Positions 17,042-24,508 of a DNA stretch of 64,000 nt are shown in pieces (position 1 is the stretch's first letter; each line of letters begins with the position of its first letter). The stretch lies in assembly GCA_903878085.1 (NCBI GenBank), contig CAIRGJ010000024.1:57972-121971 (forward strand), written 5' to 3'. Origin of the DNA: an uncultured Hyphomicrobiales bacterium (GTDB lineage: Bacteria; Pseudomonadota; Alphaproteobacteria; Rhizobiales; Xanthobacteraceae). A program made the translations under genes and the position numbers. Under the pieces are notes generated by a model. The model saw only the letters and a program-made list of their open reading frames with translations, made no database searches and was not told where the DNA came from.

Positions 17042-17230
17042 ATGAGGAACTTGCCGTTATTGGCCTATCTCGTCTGCATCATCGTCGGCGCGATCATGAT
17101 CGTGTTTCCAGGCGGCATCGTCATCTGCATCGCCTGCGGGCCGGTCTGGATGACTGTGGTCGGCGCGGTCGCGGTGGTGATCGGCATCGCCGGTCTGGCG
17201 AACCGCTCGGGTGCGATCGCGGCTGGCTAG
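17042..17230 (+). CDS. Small two-helix membrane protein
   Basis: A 62-residue hydrophobic protein: two membrane helices (about residues 4-24 and 30-52) with a Gly-Gly turn (FPGGIVICIACGPVW). A GGGGGAAG ribosome-binding site lies just before the ATG at 17042, so the longer start at 16994 is unlikely. It follows the slipin gene by 125 bp on the same strand. No family is recognised. Its stop overlaps the end of the convergent DUF983 gene by four bases. Confidence 0.65.
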   Translation: MRNLPLLAYLVCIIVGAIMIVFPGGIVICIACGPVWMTVVGAVAVVIGIAGLANRSGAIAAG

Positions 17231-17691
17231 ACCGTCCCTACCGGGGCGTCAGCCGCAGCCGCTATTCGCCGCGTCTTGGCGGCATCGAAGCCATGCATGC
17301 CGCCATACCACTGGATGGCGATCACGGCGCCTTTGACCGGCTGCAGTAGGCAGAGCGCCATGACGAGTGCGATCGACGGCCACAGCGCCATGCTCACTTC
17401 GACCGGCGGGGCGATGTTGGTTTCTACCGCCAGCACGATCGGCACCAGGATCTGGCCGACAATGGCGATCACGAGGTAGGCGGGAAAATCGTCGGCGCGG
17501 TGATGATGCAGTTCCTCGCCGCAGGCCGGGCAGGCGTCATTCACCTTCAGGAACGCGCGGAACACGCGGCCTTCGCCGCAAGCGGGACAGCGCCCGCGAA
17601 AGCCGCGCCACACCGCTTGCGCGGCGTTGGTGGGAAGTATGATGCGGGCGGCGGCAGCGGCTTGAGCAACTTCGCAATTCGGTGCGGGCAC
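17227..17691 (-). CDS. DUF983 family zinc-ribbon membrane protein
   Basis: A 154-residue DUF983 protein. A zinc-ribbon-like N-terminus has CPACGEGRVF and CPACGEEL (two CxxC pairs), followed by two hydrophobic helices (DFPAYLVIAIVGQILVPIVLAV and WPSIALVMALCLLQPVKGAVIA). The function of the family is unknown, but one member is usually encoded in cytochrome c oxidase clusters. A paralog is found in this genome's cox cluster at 42037-42423; the present copy is ~20 residues longer at the N-terminus. It lies 4 bp downstream of the DUF4926 gene, suggesting co-transcription with the DUF6883-DUF4926 pair. Confidence 0.88.
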   Translation of the reverse strand: MPAPNCEVAQAAAAARIILPTNAAQAVWRGFRGRCPACGEGRVFRAFLKVNDACPACGEELHHHRADDFPAYLVIAIVGQILVPIVLAVETNIAPPVEVSMALWPSIALVMALCLLQPVKGAVIAIQWYGGMHGFDAAKTRRIAAAADAPVGTV

Positions 17692-17695
17692 CCGC

Positions 17696-17926
17696 TCAGG
17701 CCGCTTCCGGCTCGTAGTGCAGAATCAACAGAGAATTGCGCAGGCAGGGCGTAATCGCGTAAGCGCGGCCTTCGTCATCGCTGAATTCGACCAGCACGGT
17801 CTGATCATCAAGCGATTCGACAACGGTGCCAACCTGACCGCGCGCGAGCGCGTCAGCGGGGCGATCCGCGAGCAGCGCGACGACATCGAGGACGTGCGGC
17901 ATTTCAGTGCGGTTTGTATCAGCCAT
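17696..17926 (-). CDS. DUF4926 domain small protein
   Basis: A 76-residue protein (MADTNRTEMPHVLDVVALLAD to LHYEPEAA) matching DUF4926 in pattern: an ARGQVGTVVE beta-turn, then VLVEFSDDEGRAYAI. The ATG at 17926 overlaps the stop of the upstream DUF6883 gene as TGATG, so the two are translationally coupled; a start four codons earlier at 17938 is less likely. DUF4926 and DUF6883 genes are often neighbours, as in toxin-antitoxin-like modules, but no activity is established to my knowledge. Confidence 0.82.
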   Translation of the reverse strand: MADTNRTEMPHVLDVVALLADRPADALARGQVGTVVESLDDQTVLVEFSDDEGRAYAITPCLRNSLLILHYEPEAA

Positions 17927-18261
17927 CACAGTACCCAACAGGTGACGAACCGCGGCACGTGCTCGCCAGTTCGTACGATCCAGATGGTTCTTACCATAAT
18001 ATTTCTATTTTGTCGCGTAACGGGGATGTCGATCCGCCATTGGCGTCCGCTCAAGGTGTTCGCGAGTTCTATCGCGTCCTTTATGCATGCTGCCGCCAGC
18101 AGCGCGTCTCTAAGCCAGTGTGCGTCGCTCCGACCGATTCCGAGCGCGTCGCGAAACACCCGGGCCTTGTGCCTGCCGCGCGGATGCAGAGGATTCAGGC
18201 AATAGTCCTCGATCTTCCGCAGATCGAGGACCGCCTGATCGCCATTCGGCAAGCGTGCCAT
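17926..18261 (-). CDS. DUF6883 domain protein
   Basis: A 111-residue protein with the family pattern RKIEDYCLNPLHPRGRHKARVF ... ALGIGRSDAHWLRDALL ... GRQWRIDIPVT ... VRTIWIVRTGEHVPRFVTCWVL. The fold is small alpha/beta and no catalytic residues are known. It is coupled to the DUF4926 gene by a TGATG overlap. In other genomes the pair occurs in variable regions and is suspected of toxin/antitoxin behaviour; that is inference. The flanking bases (17940-18300) are lower in GC than the neighbours. Confidence 0.8.
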   Translation of the reverse strand: MARLPNGDQAVLDLRKIEDYCLNPLHPRGRHKARVFRDALGIGRSDAHWLRDALLAAACIKDAIELANTLSGRQWRIDIPVTRQNRNIMVRTIWIVRTGEHVPRFVTCWVL

Positions 18262-18309
18262 GCACGATCCTTTGCCGTCATCCGCGTGCGCTAAGCACGC
18301 CCAGTCTAC

Positions 18310-19602
18310 TCAATACCTATTCGCGATCGGCAGTTCCTCGGCCGGGAACAGCGAGATCACCTGGCAGCCTTTGTCGGTGACCACGACTTCTTCCTCGATG
18401 CGCGCGCCGGAGTAGCCGTCGGTCGCCGGGCAATAGGTCTCGATGGCGAACACCATGCCTTCCTTGATCTCGGTCGGGTGCTCCATCGAAATCACGCGCG
18501 AGATGATCGGCCGCTCGTGCAGCGCCAGGCCGAGGCCGTGGGCGAACTGCAGACCGAAGCACGACAGCTCATCCGGGAAGCCGAACTCCTGCGCGGTCGG
18601 GAACGCCTCGGCGATATGCGCGGTCGAAGCGCCGGGCTTGATGCGCGCCATCGCGTTGTCGAGCCACTCGCGCGCCTTCTTGTAGGCGTCGTGCTGCGCC
18701 GGCGTGGCGCGGCCGACGTTGAAGGTGCGGTAGTAGCAGGTGCGATAGCCCATGAAGGCTTGCAGGATGTCGAAGAAGGCCTGGTCGCCGGGGCGGATCA
18801 GGCGGTCGGTGAAGTTGTGCGGATGCGGGTTGCAGCGCTCGCCAGACACGGCGTTGACCGCTTCGACGTCGTCGGAGCCGTGGCGATAGAGGAACTCGTT
18901 GACCATGGCGACGATGTCGTTCTCGCGCACGCCGGGTTTGAGCTCTTCGTTGATCATATGGTAGGCGCCGTCGACCATGGCGGCGGCGCGGTTCAACAGC
19001 GCGATCTCGTCCTGCGACTTGATCTCGCGCGCTTCCAGCATGACCTGCTGGCCGTCCTGCACGTTAATGCCGGCCTTCTGCAGTTCGAACATCATCGGCG
19101 GTTCGATGATATCGACGCCGACCGGCATGTCGGCGACGCCGGCTTCGCGCAGCATCGAGGCGAGTTCTTCGGCGTGCTTCTTCATCAGGCCGAACGAAGG
19201 CTGCACGGTGCCGCGCAGGCCGATCAGGCCGGCCTTGCAGTTCTGCGGCTCGAGCCAGGGCGCGTAGAGCTTGTGATGGATGGCGGCGGAGCCGAAGTCC
19301 CACAAAATCGGTTCGCCGGTGCGGGTCAGCAGCGCCCAGCGCGCCAGCTTGTCGCGTTCCCATTCGCCGATCTTGGTCGAGGTCAAATAGCGGATGTTGT
19401 TGACGTCGAACACCAGCAGCGCGCCGAGCTCCGACTTCTCGAGCGCCTGCTTGGCGCGGCCGAGGCGGTAGCGGTGCAGGCGACGGTAATCGACGCGCTC
19501 CTCGAAATCGACGCCCATGATGCCGAGCGAGGGCAAAGCGCGGCCCCAATTGTGGCGCGGGTTGATGTCCTCGGCGCTGATCTGACGGACGGCTTGGTCC
19601 AT
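18310..19602 (-). CDS. M24 family metallopeptidase-like protein (pita-bread fold), one metal ligand replaced
   Basis: A 430-residue protein with a creatinase-like N-terminal domain (LLVFDVNNIRYLTSTKIGEW) and a C-terminal pita-bread domain. Of the five metal ligands expected in M24 enzymes, Asp278 (FFD), His355 (FAHGLG), Glu388 (AIETY) and Glu403 (ARIEEE) are present, but the second Asp, 11 residues after the first, is Cys289 (GYRTCYYRTF). This suggests a non-peptidase or altered-metal enzyme. DddP-type DMSP lyases are relatives of this superfamily but keep that Asp. The gene faces away from gshA across a 707-bp intergenic region and is probably monocistronic. Confidence 0.88.
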   Translation of the reverse strand: MDQAVRQISAEDINPRHNWGRALPSLGIMGVDFEERVDYRRLHRYRLGRAKQALEKSELGALLVFDVNNIRYLTSTKIGEWERDKLARWALLTRTGEPILWDFGSAAIHHKLYAPWLEPQNCKAGLIGLRGTVQPSFGLMKKHAEELASMLREAGVADMPVGVDIIEPPMMFELQKAGINVQDGQQVMLEAREIKSQDEIALLNRAAAMVDGAYHMINEELKPGVRENDIVAMVNEFLYRHGSDDVEAVNAVSGERCNPHPHNFTDRLIRPGDQAFFDILQAFMGYRTCYYRTFNVGRATPAQHDAYKKAREWLDNAMARIKPGASTAHIAEAFPTAQEFGFPDELSCFGLQFAHGLGLALHERPIISRVISMEHPTEIKEGMVFAIETYCPATDGYSGARIEEEVVVTDKGCQVISLFPAEELPIANRY

Positions 19603-19760
19603 GGGGTGTCTCCTCGTTTGAATTGATTGCGGTTGGCTGGCGGCCTTATAGCCCGCGGATTTGACGGATTATAGGGTCAGTAAGCGATGGCGGATATGCG
19701 GCACAAAGGTAGGCGTATCCCGCCAAGGCCGCGGCGTTCCTGGCGCGCGAAAGCGGCCTC

Positions 19761-19790
19761 TTGACATCATTCCCATAGTCGGACTATATA
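19761..19790 (+). promoter_or_regulatory. Sigma-70-type promoter for structured region upstream of gshA
   Basis: A perfect TTGACA (19761-19766) and TATATA (19785-19790) lie 18 bp apart, in the space between the M24 gene and gshA. It points rightward, with a predicted start near 19797. This is the best-matched promoter I noticed in the window and it immediately precedes the stem-rich region. Confidence 0.7.
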
Positions 19791-19796
19791 CCGTTT

Positions 19797-20287
19797 GTCC
19801 TGCTCATCGAGGGCGCTGTCATGAGGCGTCAGGATGGTGGAGCAGGGCGCGGCGCTCGCGGGCGGAGGCAAACGCAAGCCTTCGCGCCCGGGCGGCGCCG
19901 GACTCCGCCCGGGCACACTAGGGTGCCCCGCGAGGAGCTCGCTGACGGCGTGTCCTTCGGGAGACTGGCCGAAAGCGCGGACCGGACGCCGTAAGACGCT
20001 GCGATGGAGCGCCGAGAGGCGCCCGCACTCTCCAAAAGAGAGTGCGGCAAGACGGAAGACTGGTGCGCCGCTCGGTGCTCCATCCCCTCGTTTTTGCGAG
20101 GGGCGAAGAAAGTGCCCCGCGAATGGGGCAGGGAAGACGGCGTACCCCGCGCCGCAAAGAACAGGGGCGATGTCGCTTGCCTGCTTCACCCCACAAGACA
20201 ATCGGATGACGGACGACCTTGCCCAAAACGCAACCTGCCTCGCATTGCCCTTTCCGGATGGCCGTGGTTAAGGTCGCGGCCTTTTTA
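19797..20287 (+). ncRNA. Candidate structured non-coding RNA (~490 nt)
   Basis: No plausible gene lies here; the open frames are GC-rich filler. The strand downstream of the 19761 promoter has at least five strong stems: GCCCGGGCGG 19886-19895 / CCGCCCGGGC 19905-19914; a 10-bp CCGCACTCTC 20023-20032 / GAGAGTGCGG 20038-20047; an enclosing 14-bp stem 20003-20016 with 20071-20084 (one G-U pair); CCCCTCG 20084-20090 / CGAGGGG 20097-20103; TGCCCC 20113-20118 / GGGGCA 20125-20130. A GGCCG/CGGCC hairpin and TTTTTA (20260-20287) could terminate it 22 bp before gshA. I recall similar repeated intergenic sequence in Bradyrhizobiaceae. It could be an independent RNA, a gshA leader, or a mobile palindromic repeat. 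Confidence 0.55.
20260..20287 (+). terminator. Hairpin plus T-tract just upstream of gshA
   Basis: GGCCG (20260-20264) pairs with CGGCC (20277-20281) around a 12-nt loop and is followed directly by TTTTTA (20282-20287). It lies 22 bp before the gshA start, so it can serve as the end of the upstream structured RNA or as an attenuator in the gshA leader. The stem is short (5 bp), which limits confidence. Confidence 0.5.
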
Positions 20288-20309
20288 CGTAATCCTGCCG
20301 GACTTTTGC

Positions 20310-21680
20310 ATGGCTCGTGACCAGATCGACATGACCCCCATCGAAACGCGCGACGAGCTCGTCGCGTGGTTCGAGGCCGGCAACAAGCCGAAGGCGCAGT
20401 TCCGCGTCGGCACCGAGCACGAGAAATTCGTCTTCACCGTCGATGGCCACAAGCCGGTGCCCTATGCCGGCCCGCGCGGCATCCGCGCGCTGCTCGAAGG
20501 CATGCATGGCCTGCTCGGCTGGGAGCCGATCATGGAAGGCGACAACATCATCGGCATGTTCGACGTCACCCACGGCGGCGCCATCTCACTGGAGCCGGGC
20601 GGCCAGTTCGAGCTGTCGGGCGCGCCGGTCGAGAACGTGCACCAGACCGCGTCGGAACTGATGGCGCATCTGGCGCAGGTGCGCGAAGTGGCCAAGCCCT
20701 TGGGCATCGGCTTTCTCGGCATGGGCATGACTCCCAATTGGAGCCGCGCCGACATGCCGACGATGCCGAAGGGCCGCTACAAGATCATGACCAACTACAT
20801 GCCGAAGGTCGGCAAGTACGGCCTCGACATGATGTACCGCACCTGCACGGTGCAGGCGAACCTCGACTTCTCGTCCGAAGCCGACATGGTCAAGAAGCTG
20901 CGCGTGTCGCTGGCGCTGCAGCCGGTGGCGACCGCGCTGTTCGCCAACTCGCCGTTCACCGAAGGCAAGCCGAACGGCTTCCTGTCGTTTCGCTCGCAAA
21001 TCTGGACCGACACCGACAACAACCGCGCCGGCATGCTGCCCTGGGCCTTCGAAGACGGCATGGGCTTCGAGCGCTACACCGATTACGCGCTCGGCGTGCC
21101 GATGTACTTCGTCAAGCGCGGCGACAGCTACATCGATGTGTCGGGCAAGTCGTTCAAGGATTTCTTTGCCGGCAAGCTTGATGCGCTGCCGGGCGAGCGG
21201 CCGACGATTTCGGATTGGGCCAATCACCTCAGCACGATTTTTCCCGAGGTGCGGCTCAAGCGTTATCTGGAAATGCGCGGCGCCGATGGCGGGCCGTGGC
21301 GCCGGCTGCCGTCGTTCTCGGCCTATTGGGTCGGCCTGCTCTACGACGACGATGCGCTCAACAGCTGCTGGGATATGGTCAAAGGCTGGAGCGCCGAGCA
21401 GCGGCAGAAGCTGCGCGACGACGTGCCGGTGCGCGGCTTCCGCGCCGAAATCGGCAACAGCAACGTGTTGACGCTGGCGCAGGAGACGCTGCGGCTGGCC
21501 GCGCGCGGCCTGGCGCGGCGCAAGCAGTTCGACCGCAACGGCCGCGACGAGACGCGCTATCTGCGCCCGCTCGAAGAGAGCGTCGCCCGCGGCATCACCC
21601 CGGCGGAAGAGTTGCTCGAGAAATATTTCAACGAGTGGAACAGTTCGGTAGAGCCGATTTTCGACGAGTATGCGTATTAG
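20310..21680 (+). CDS. gshA: Glutamate-cysteine ligase
   Basis: A 456-residue ligase of the alphaproteobacterial/plant GCS2 type, joining glutamate and cysteine with ATP in the first step of glutathione synthesis. Diagnostic segments: FRVGTEHEKFVF (about 30-41), GGAISLEPGGQFELSGAP (about 89-106), MYRTCTVQANLDFSSE and RSQIWTDTDNNRAGMLPWAF, all part of the glutamate/ATP site. The frame is open upstream from 20004, but that part belongs to the structured intergenic element; the ATG at 20310 gives the expected MARDQIDMTPIETRDELVAWFEAG start. The ybaK-type gene follows 8 bp later, probably co-transcribed. Confidence 0.95.
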   Translation: MARDQIDMTPIETRDELVAWFEAGNKPKAQFRVGTEHEKFVFTVDGHKPVPYAGPRGIRALLEGMHGLLGWEPIMEGDNIIGMFDVTHGGAISLEPGGQFELSGAPVENVHQTASELMAHLAQVREVAKPLGIGFLGMGMTPNWSRADMPTMPKGRYKIMTNYMPKVGKYGLDMMYRTCTVQANLDFSSEADMVKKLRVSLALQPVATALFANSPFTEGKPNGFLSFRSQIWTDTDNNRAGMLPWAFEDGMGFERYTDYALGVPMYFVKRGDSYIDVSGKSFKDFFAGKLDALPGERPTISDWANHLSTIFPEVRLKRYLEMRGADGGPWRRLPSFSAYWVGLLYDDDALNSCWDMVKGWSAEQRQKLRDDVPVRGFRAEIGNSNVLTLAQETLRLAARGLARRKQFDRNGRDETRYLRPLEESVARGITPAEELLEKYFNEWNSSVEPIFDEYAY

Positions 21681-21688
21681 GCAAGACC

Positions 21689-22156
21689 ATGGCGAAATCC
21701 ACGCCCGCGACGCTCGCCCTTGAAAAAGCCGGTATCGCCTTCATGCTGCATGAATACGACTACGACCCAAACGCCGAGCGCATCGGCATGCAGGCGGCAG
21801 AAGCCTTAGGGATCGAGCCGGCGCGGCTTCTAAAGACATTAATGGCGAGGGCGGGGGACGTAGTCTGCGTGCTGGCGCCGTCCGACCGCGAAGTGAATCT
21901 GAAAAAACTCGCCGCCGTTGCCGGCGCCAAAAGCGCGGCGATGCTCGGCGCGGCGGAGGCCGAGCGTCTCACCGGCTATCACGTCGGCGGCATTTCGCCG
22001 TTCGGTCAGAAGAAACGCGTGCGCGTGTTCATCGAGCAATCGGCGCTGGCGTTCCCACGCATCGTCGTCAATGGCGGGCGGCGCGGCCTGCAGGCGGAGC
22101 TTGCGCCTGGCGATCTGGTGCGGGTTCTGGACGCGACCGCCTCGGAGATTTGTTAG
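21689..22156 (+). CDS. ybaK: Cys-tRNA(Pro)/Cys-tRNA deacylase, YbaK/EbsC family
   Basis: A 155-residue single-domain trans-editing deacylase that clears misacylated Cys-tRNA(Pro). Landmarks: the N-terminal LHEYDYDP, MQAAEALGIEPARLLKTLMARAGD, the conserved lysine segment VNLKKLAAVAGAKSAAML, and GYHVGGISPFGQKKRVRVFIE, where the Gly-Gly-Ile-Ser-Pro loop forms the active-site floor. ATG at 21689, 8 bp after gshA. It is followed by a two-arm inverted repeat (22163-22314), then the convergent LysR gene. Confidence 0.9.
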   Translation: MAKSTPATLALEKAGIAFMLHEYDYDPNAERIGMQAAEALGIEPARLLKTLMARAGDVVCVLAPSDREVNLKKLAAVAGAKSAAMLGAAEAERLTGYHVGGISPFGQKKRVRVFIEQSALAFPRIVVNGGRRGLQAELAPGDLVRVLDATASEIC

Positions 22157-22162
22157 CTGCGT

Positions 22163-22314
22163 TTCCCGGGCGCAGCGCAGCGCCATAAGCGCGTTTACGC
22201 GCGTCTTCGCCGCGCTATGGCGGTGCGCTGCAGACCCGGGATCGTCACGACTTCCGAATTTTCTAAGGTCCCGGATCTGCAGTGCACCGCTAGCGCGCTG
22301 CACCGCGTCCGGGA
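22163..22314. repeat. Bipartite inverted repeat, copy 1
   Basis: Two hairpin arms joined by a spacer. Arm 1 opens TTCCCGGGCGC and closes GCTGCAGACCCGGGA. The spacer reads CTTCCGAATTTTCTAAGG. Arm 2 opens TCCCGGATCTGCAGTGCACC and closes with CACCGCGTCCGGGA. The element at 51343-51470 has the same order of arms and a matching spacer, so the two are copies of one family. Copy 1 lies between the convergent ybaK and LysR genes. Confidence 0.75.
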
Positions 22315-22324
22315 CAAGAAAGAA

Positions 22325-23203
22325 CTACTCCGCCGCCTGCGCTTCCGACAGGTTATCCAGCGACGACACGATGTGTTCGGCGAGCGCTGCCGCCAGTGCC
22401 GAGCTTTCATGGGCGTTGCGCACCAGGCCGATGCGGCAGGTCGGCAGTTCGGGAAATCCTTCGGCGGCGGTGAGCACGCGCATGCCGGGCCGCAAGCCTG
22501 ACTCGGGCAACACCGACACCGACAATCCCGCAAGCACCGCGGCTGCGACCGCGCCGGCGCTCGAACTCGAATAGATCACGCGATACGGCCGACCGACCGA
22601 TTCCAGTTTCTCAACCGCGATGCGTCGCCAGCTACACGACGGCCGGCCGAGCGCGAGCGGCAGACGTTCCTCGGTATGCGTCGAATGCCGCGCCGATGTC
22701 ACCCACAGCAGCCGCTCGCGGCGGAAGGTTTCCGAGGCGCGCTTGGTCTCGCAATTGGTGACGATGGCGAGATCGATCTCGTTGGCGTCGATGCGCTCGA
22801 GCAGATCGACCGATGGCTCGCACAGCACGCTCAGCTCGACGCTCGGATAGGCGCGCGAGAACCGCGCCATGATCTCAGGCAGATAGCGGTCGGCATAATC
22901 GTCGGGCACGCCCAGCCGCACGCGGCCGGACAACTCTGCGTCCGAGAAGGCAGCAATGGTTTCGACGTTGAGCTTGACGATGCGGCGCGCGTAATCGAGC
23001 AGGCGCTGGCCGTCTTCGGTGAGCTTGGAGGCGCGGCCGTCGCGCGCGAACACCGGGCGGTCGAGGCGCTCCTCCAGCCGCTTCATCTGCATCGAGACAG
23101 CCGACTGAGTCTTGTTCACGACCTCGGCGGCCTTGGTGAAGCTGCCGGTCTCGGCGATGGCGATGAAGCTGCGTAATTGATCGACGTCGAGCAGTGCGGT
23201 CAT
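22325..23203 (-). CDS. LysR family transcriptional regulator
   Basis: A 292-residue LTTR. The N-terminal winged helix-turn-helix (LRSFIAIAETGSFTKAAEVVNKTQSAVSMQMKRLEE, residues ~10-45) is clear, followed by a linker helix and a two-lobe periplasmic-binding-protein-like effector domain (GRVRLGVPDDYADRYLPEIM onwards). The gene is divergent from the DUF1127 gene at 23411, and an ATTAG-N14-CTAAT dyad at 23270-23293 between them fits an LTTR site. The target and co-inducer are not evident. Confidence 0.93.
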   Translation of the reverse strand: MTALLDVDQLRSFIAIAETGSFTKAAEVVNKTQSAVSMQMKRLEERLDRPVFARDGRASKLTEDGQRLLDYARRIVKLNVETIAAFSDAELSGRVRLGVPDDYADRYLPEIMARFSRAYPSVELSVLCEPSVDLLERIDANEIDLAIVTNCETKRASETFRRERLLWVTSARHSTHTEERLPLALGRPSCSWRRIAVEKLESVGRPYRVIYSSSSAGAVAAAVLAGLSVSVLPESGLRPGMRVLTAAEGFPELPTCRIGLVRNAHESSALAAALAEHIVSSLDNLSEAQAAE

Positions 23204-23269
23204 GACGCAAATCCTCGAAAAGCGGCCGATTCGGGCCGGAAAATCATATCACCCAAGATGATGGAACAG

Positions 23270-23293
23270 ATTAGAAACATTCGTTTTACTAAT
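23270..23293. promoter_or_regulatory. Candidate LysR-type operator
   Basis: ATTAG (23270-23274) and CTAAT (23289-23293) form a dyad with AAAC and GTTT inside it. It lies 67 bp upstream of the LysR start (23203) and about 118 bp before the DUF1127 start (23411). The position suits autoregulation or divergent control; binding is inferred. Confidence 0.45.
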
Positions 23294-23410
23294 CAATCCC
23301 CCGGGTCCATTTATCCTTCCCGCAACGGAATCGGGTGGTGATTCCGGGTGGTTGCGGGCGGGGTTCCGGCCGAATTTGGCGGCCCAACCCGTGAGCCGAT
23401 GGAGGCTGAA

Positions 23411-23770
23411 ATGAGCGCGAAGTTCCCAGTTTTGCCGATCGCCGGTGGCGCCTTGGCGCGCGCAGTCGCGTCGCTGCTGGCTGTGGCGGCCTATTGGCTC
23501 AAGATCGTTGCACGCGCCCGCCGTCATCGGAGCGAGGCCAGGCAATTGGTCAAGCTCGACCGCCATATGCTGGCCGATATCGGGCTCACCCGCGCCGACG
23601 TCCGTGACGCCTTCTCGGAGCCGTTCTGGGAAGATCCGACCGCGCTGCTGCGCGAGCGGGCCATCGAGCGGAGGCTGTATCGCCCTGTTCTGAGCGCGCA
23701 GCGCCAGCCGCGCATCGCCGACGGCTTTCACCAGCCCCGGACCGACCGTCCGGCGCGTCACGCCGTCTGA
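23411..23770 (+). CDS. DUF1127 domain protein
   Basis: A 119-residue protein. After an N-terminal hydrophobic helix (about 12-30) comes the DUF1127 motif RQLVKLDRHMLADIGLTRADV (about 45-65), an amphipathic helix typical of small rhizobial proteins of this family. Some short DUF1127 proteins modulate sRNA turnover and phosphate or C1 metabolism, but the longer two-part form here is not characterised. The ATG at 23411 follows GGAGGCTGAA, an excellent ribosome-binding site, so the upstream start at 23348 is unlikely. The C-terminus is Arg/Pro-rich and poorly conserved-looking. Confidence 0.8.
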   Translation: MSAKFPVLPIAGGALARAVASLLAVAAYWLKIVARARRHRSEARQLVKLDRHMLADIGLTRADVRDAFSEPFWEDPTALLRERAIERRLYRPVLSAQRQPRIADGFHQPRTDRPARHAV

Positions 23771-23965
23771 TGAATAACTAAACGGCCGATCCCTCTCATC
23801 GGCCGCGATCCGGACACCGCGAACATCCCCCTCTCGCGGCCGGATCCAGCGCCCGCCGGCCCCTCCGGCGGGCGCAAATTTTTCGGGAATTTCACGCAAT
23901 GCGTTTTAGCTCAAGGACTTTTCGCGACTGAGTGCGTTACCATGGCCTGAGGGAGCACTCGGGAC

Positions 23966-24508
23966 ATGCGGCCATGGCTCAGTTTCATCGGCGCGCTGGC
24001 ACTGGCCGTCGTGGCGCTTAGCGGCGCGGCGCAGGCCCAGAGCGGGTTCGACCGCCGCGGCGGCGACTACACGTCGTTTCCGATCCGCACCGGCGATCCG
24101 GCGCTGTGCGCGGCGCGCTGCGAACGCGACAACCGCTGCCGGGCCTGGAGCTTCTCCTATCCGCGCACCGAGACGACGCCGGCGACCTGCTGGCTGAAGA
24201 ACAAAGTGACGCCGCGCAACGAAGACGCCTGCTGCGTGTCCGGCGTCCGCGGCGCCGGCGTGATCGAGCCGCGCAGCGCCACGCTCGAATTCAACATCGA
24301 CCGGCTCGGTGGCGACTATCGCTATTTCGATATTGTCCCGGACGCCACCGGCGCCGCTTGCAAGGCGGCCTGCGAGGCCGACAACAAATGCCGCGCCTGG
24401 ACCTATGCGCGGCCCGGCTACATCAGCGTGACGCCGCGTTGCTATTTGAAGGACAGTCTCAAGCCGCCGCGCAGCAAGCCGTGCTGCATTTCGGGCGTGG
24501 TGCGGTAA
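23966..24508 (+). CDS. Secreted protein with two PAN/Apple-like domains
   Basis: A 180-residue exported protein. Signal peptide: MRPWLSFIGALALAVVALSGAAQA. Two tandem ~65-residue PAN/Apple-like repeats follow, each with a GGDY opening, then CxxxCExDNxCRAWxY, then CWLK or CYLKD and a terminal CC(V/I)SGV. The conserved cysteines would be disulfide-bonded in the periplasm or outside. PAN domains bind proteins or carbohydrates, but no partner is evident. The stop codon abuts the convergent signal peptidase gene (24509). Confidence 0.85.
   Translation: MRPWLSFIGALALAVVALSGAAQAQSGFDRRGGDYTSFPIRTGDPALCAARCERDNRCRAWSFSYPRTETTPATCWLKNKVTPRNEDACCVSGVRGAGVIEPRSATLEFNIDRLGGDYRYFDIVPDATGAACKAACEADNKCRAWTYARPGYISVTPRCYLKDSLKPPRSKPCCISGVVR

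Noticed and set aside
19767..20201. Minus-strand open frame of 144 codons in the same element
   Set aside because: Arg/Pro/Ala-rich filler read through paired stems; a recurrent spurious peptide type in this group.
20004..20309. N-terminal extension of the gshA reading frame
   Set aside because: It translates the structured intergenic element, has no family similarity, and the ATG at 20310 gives the normal start.
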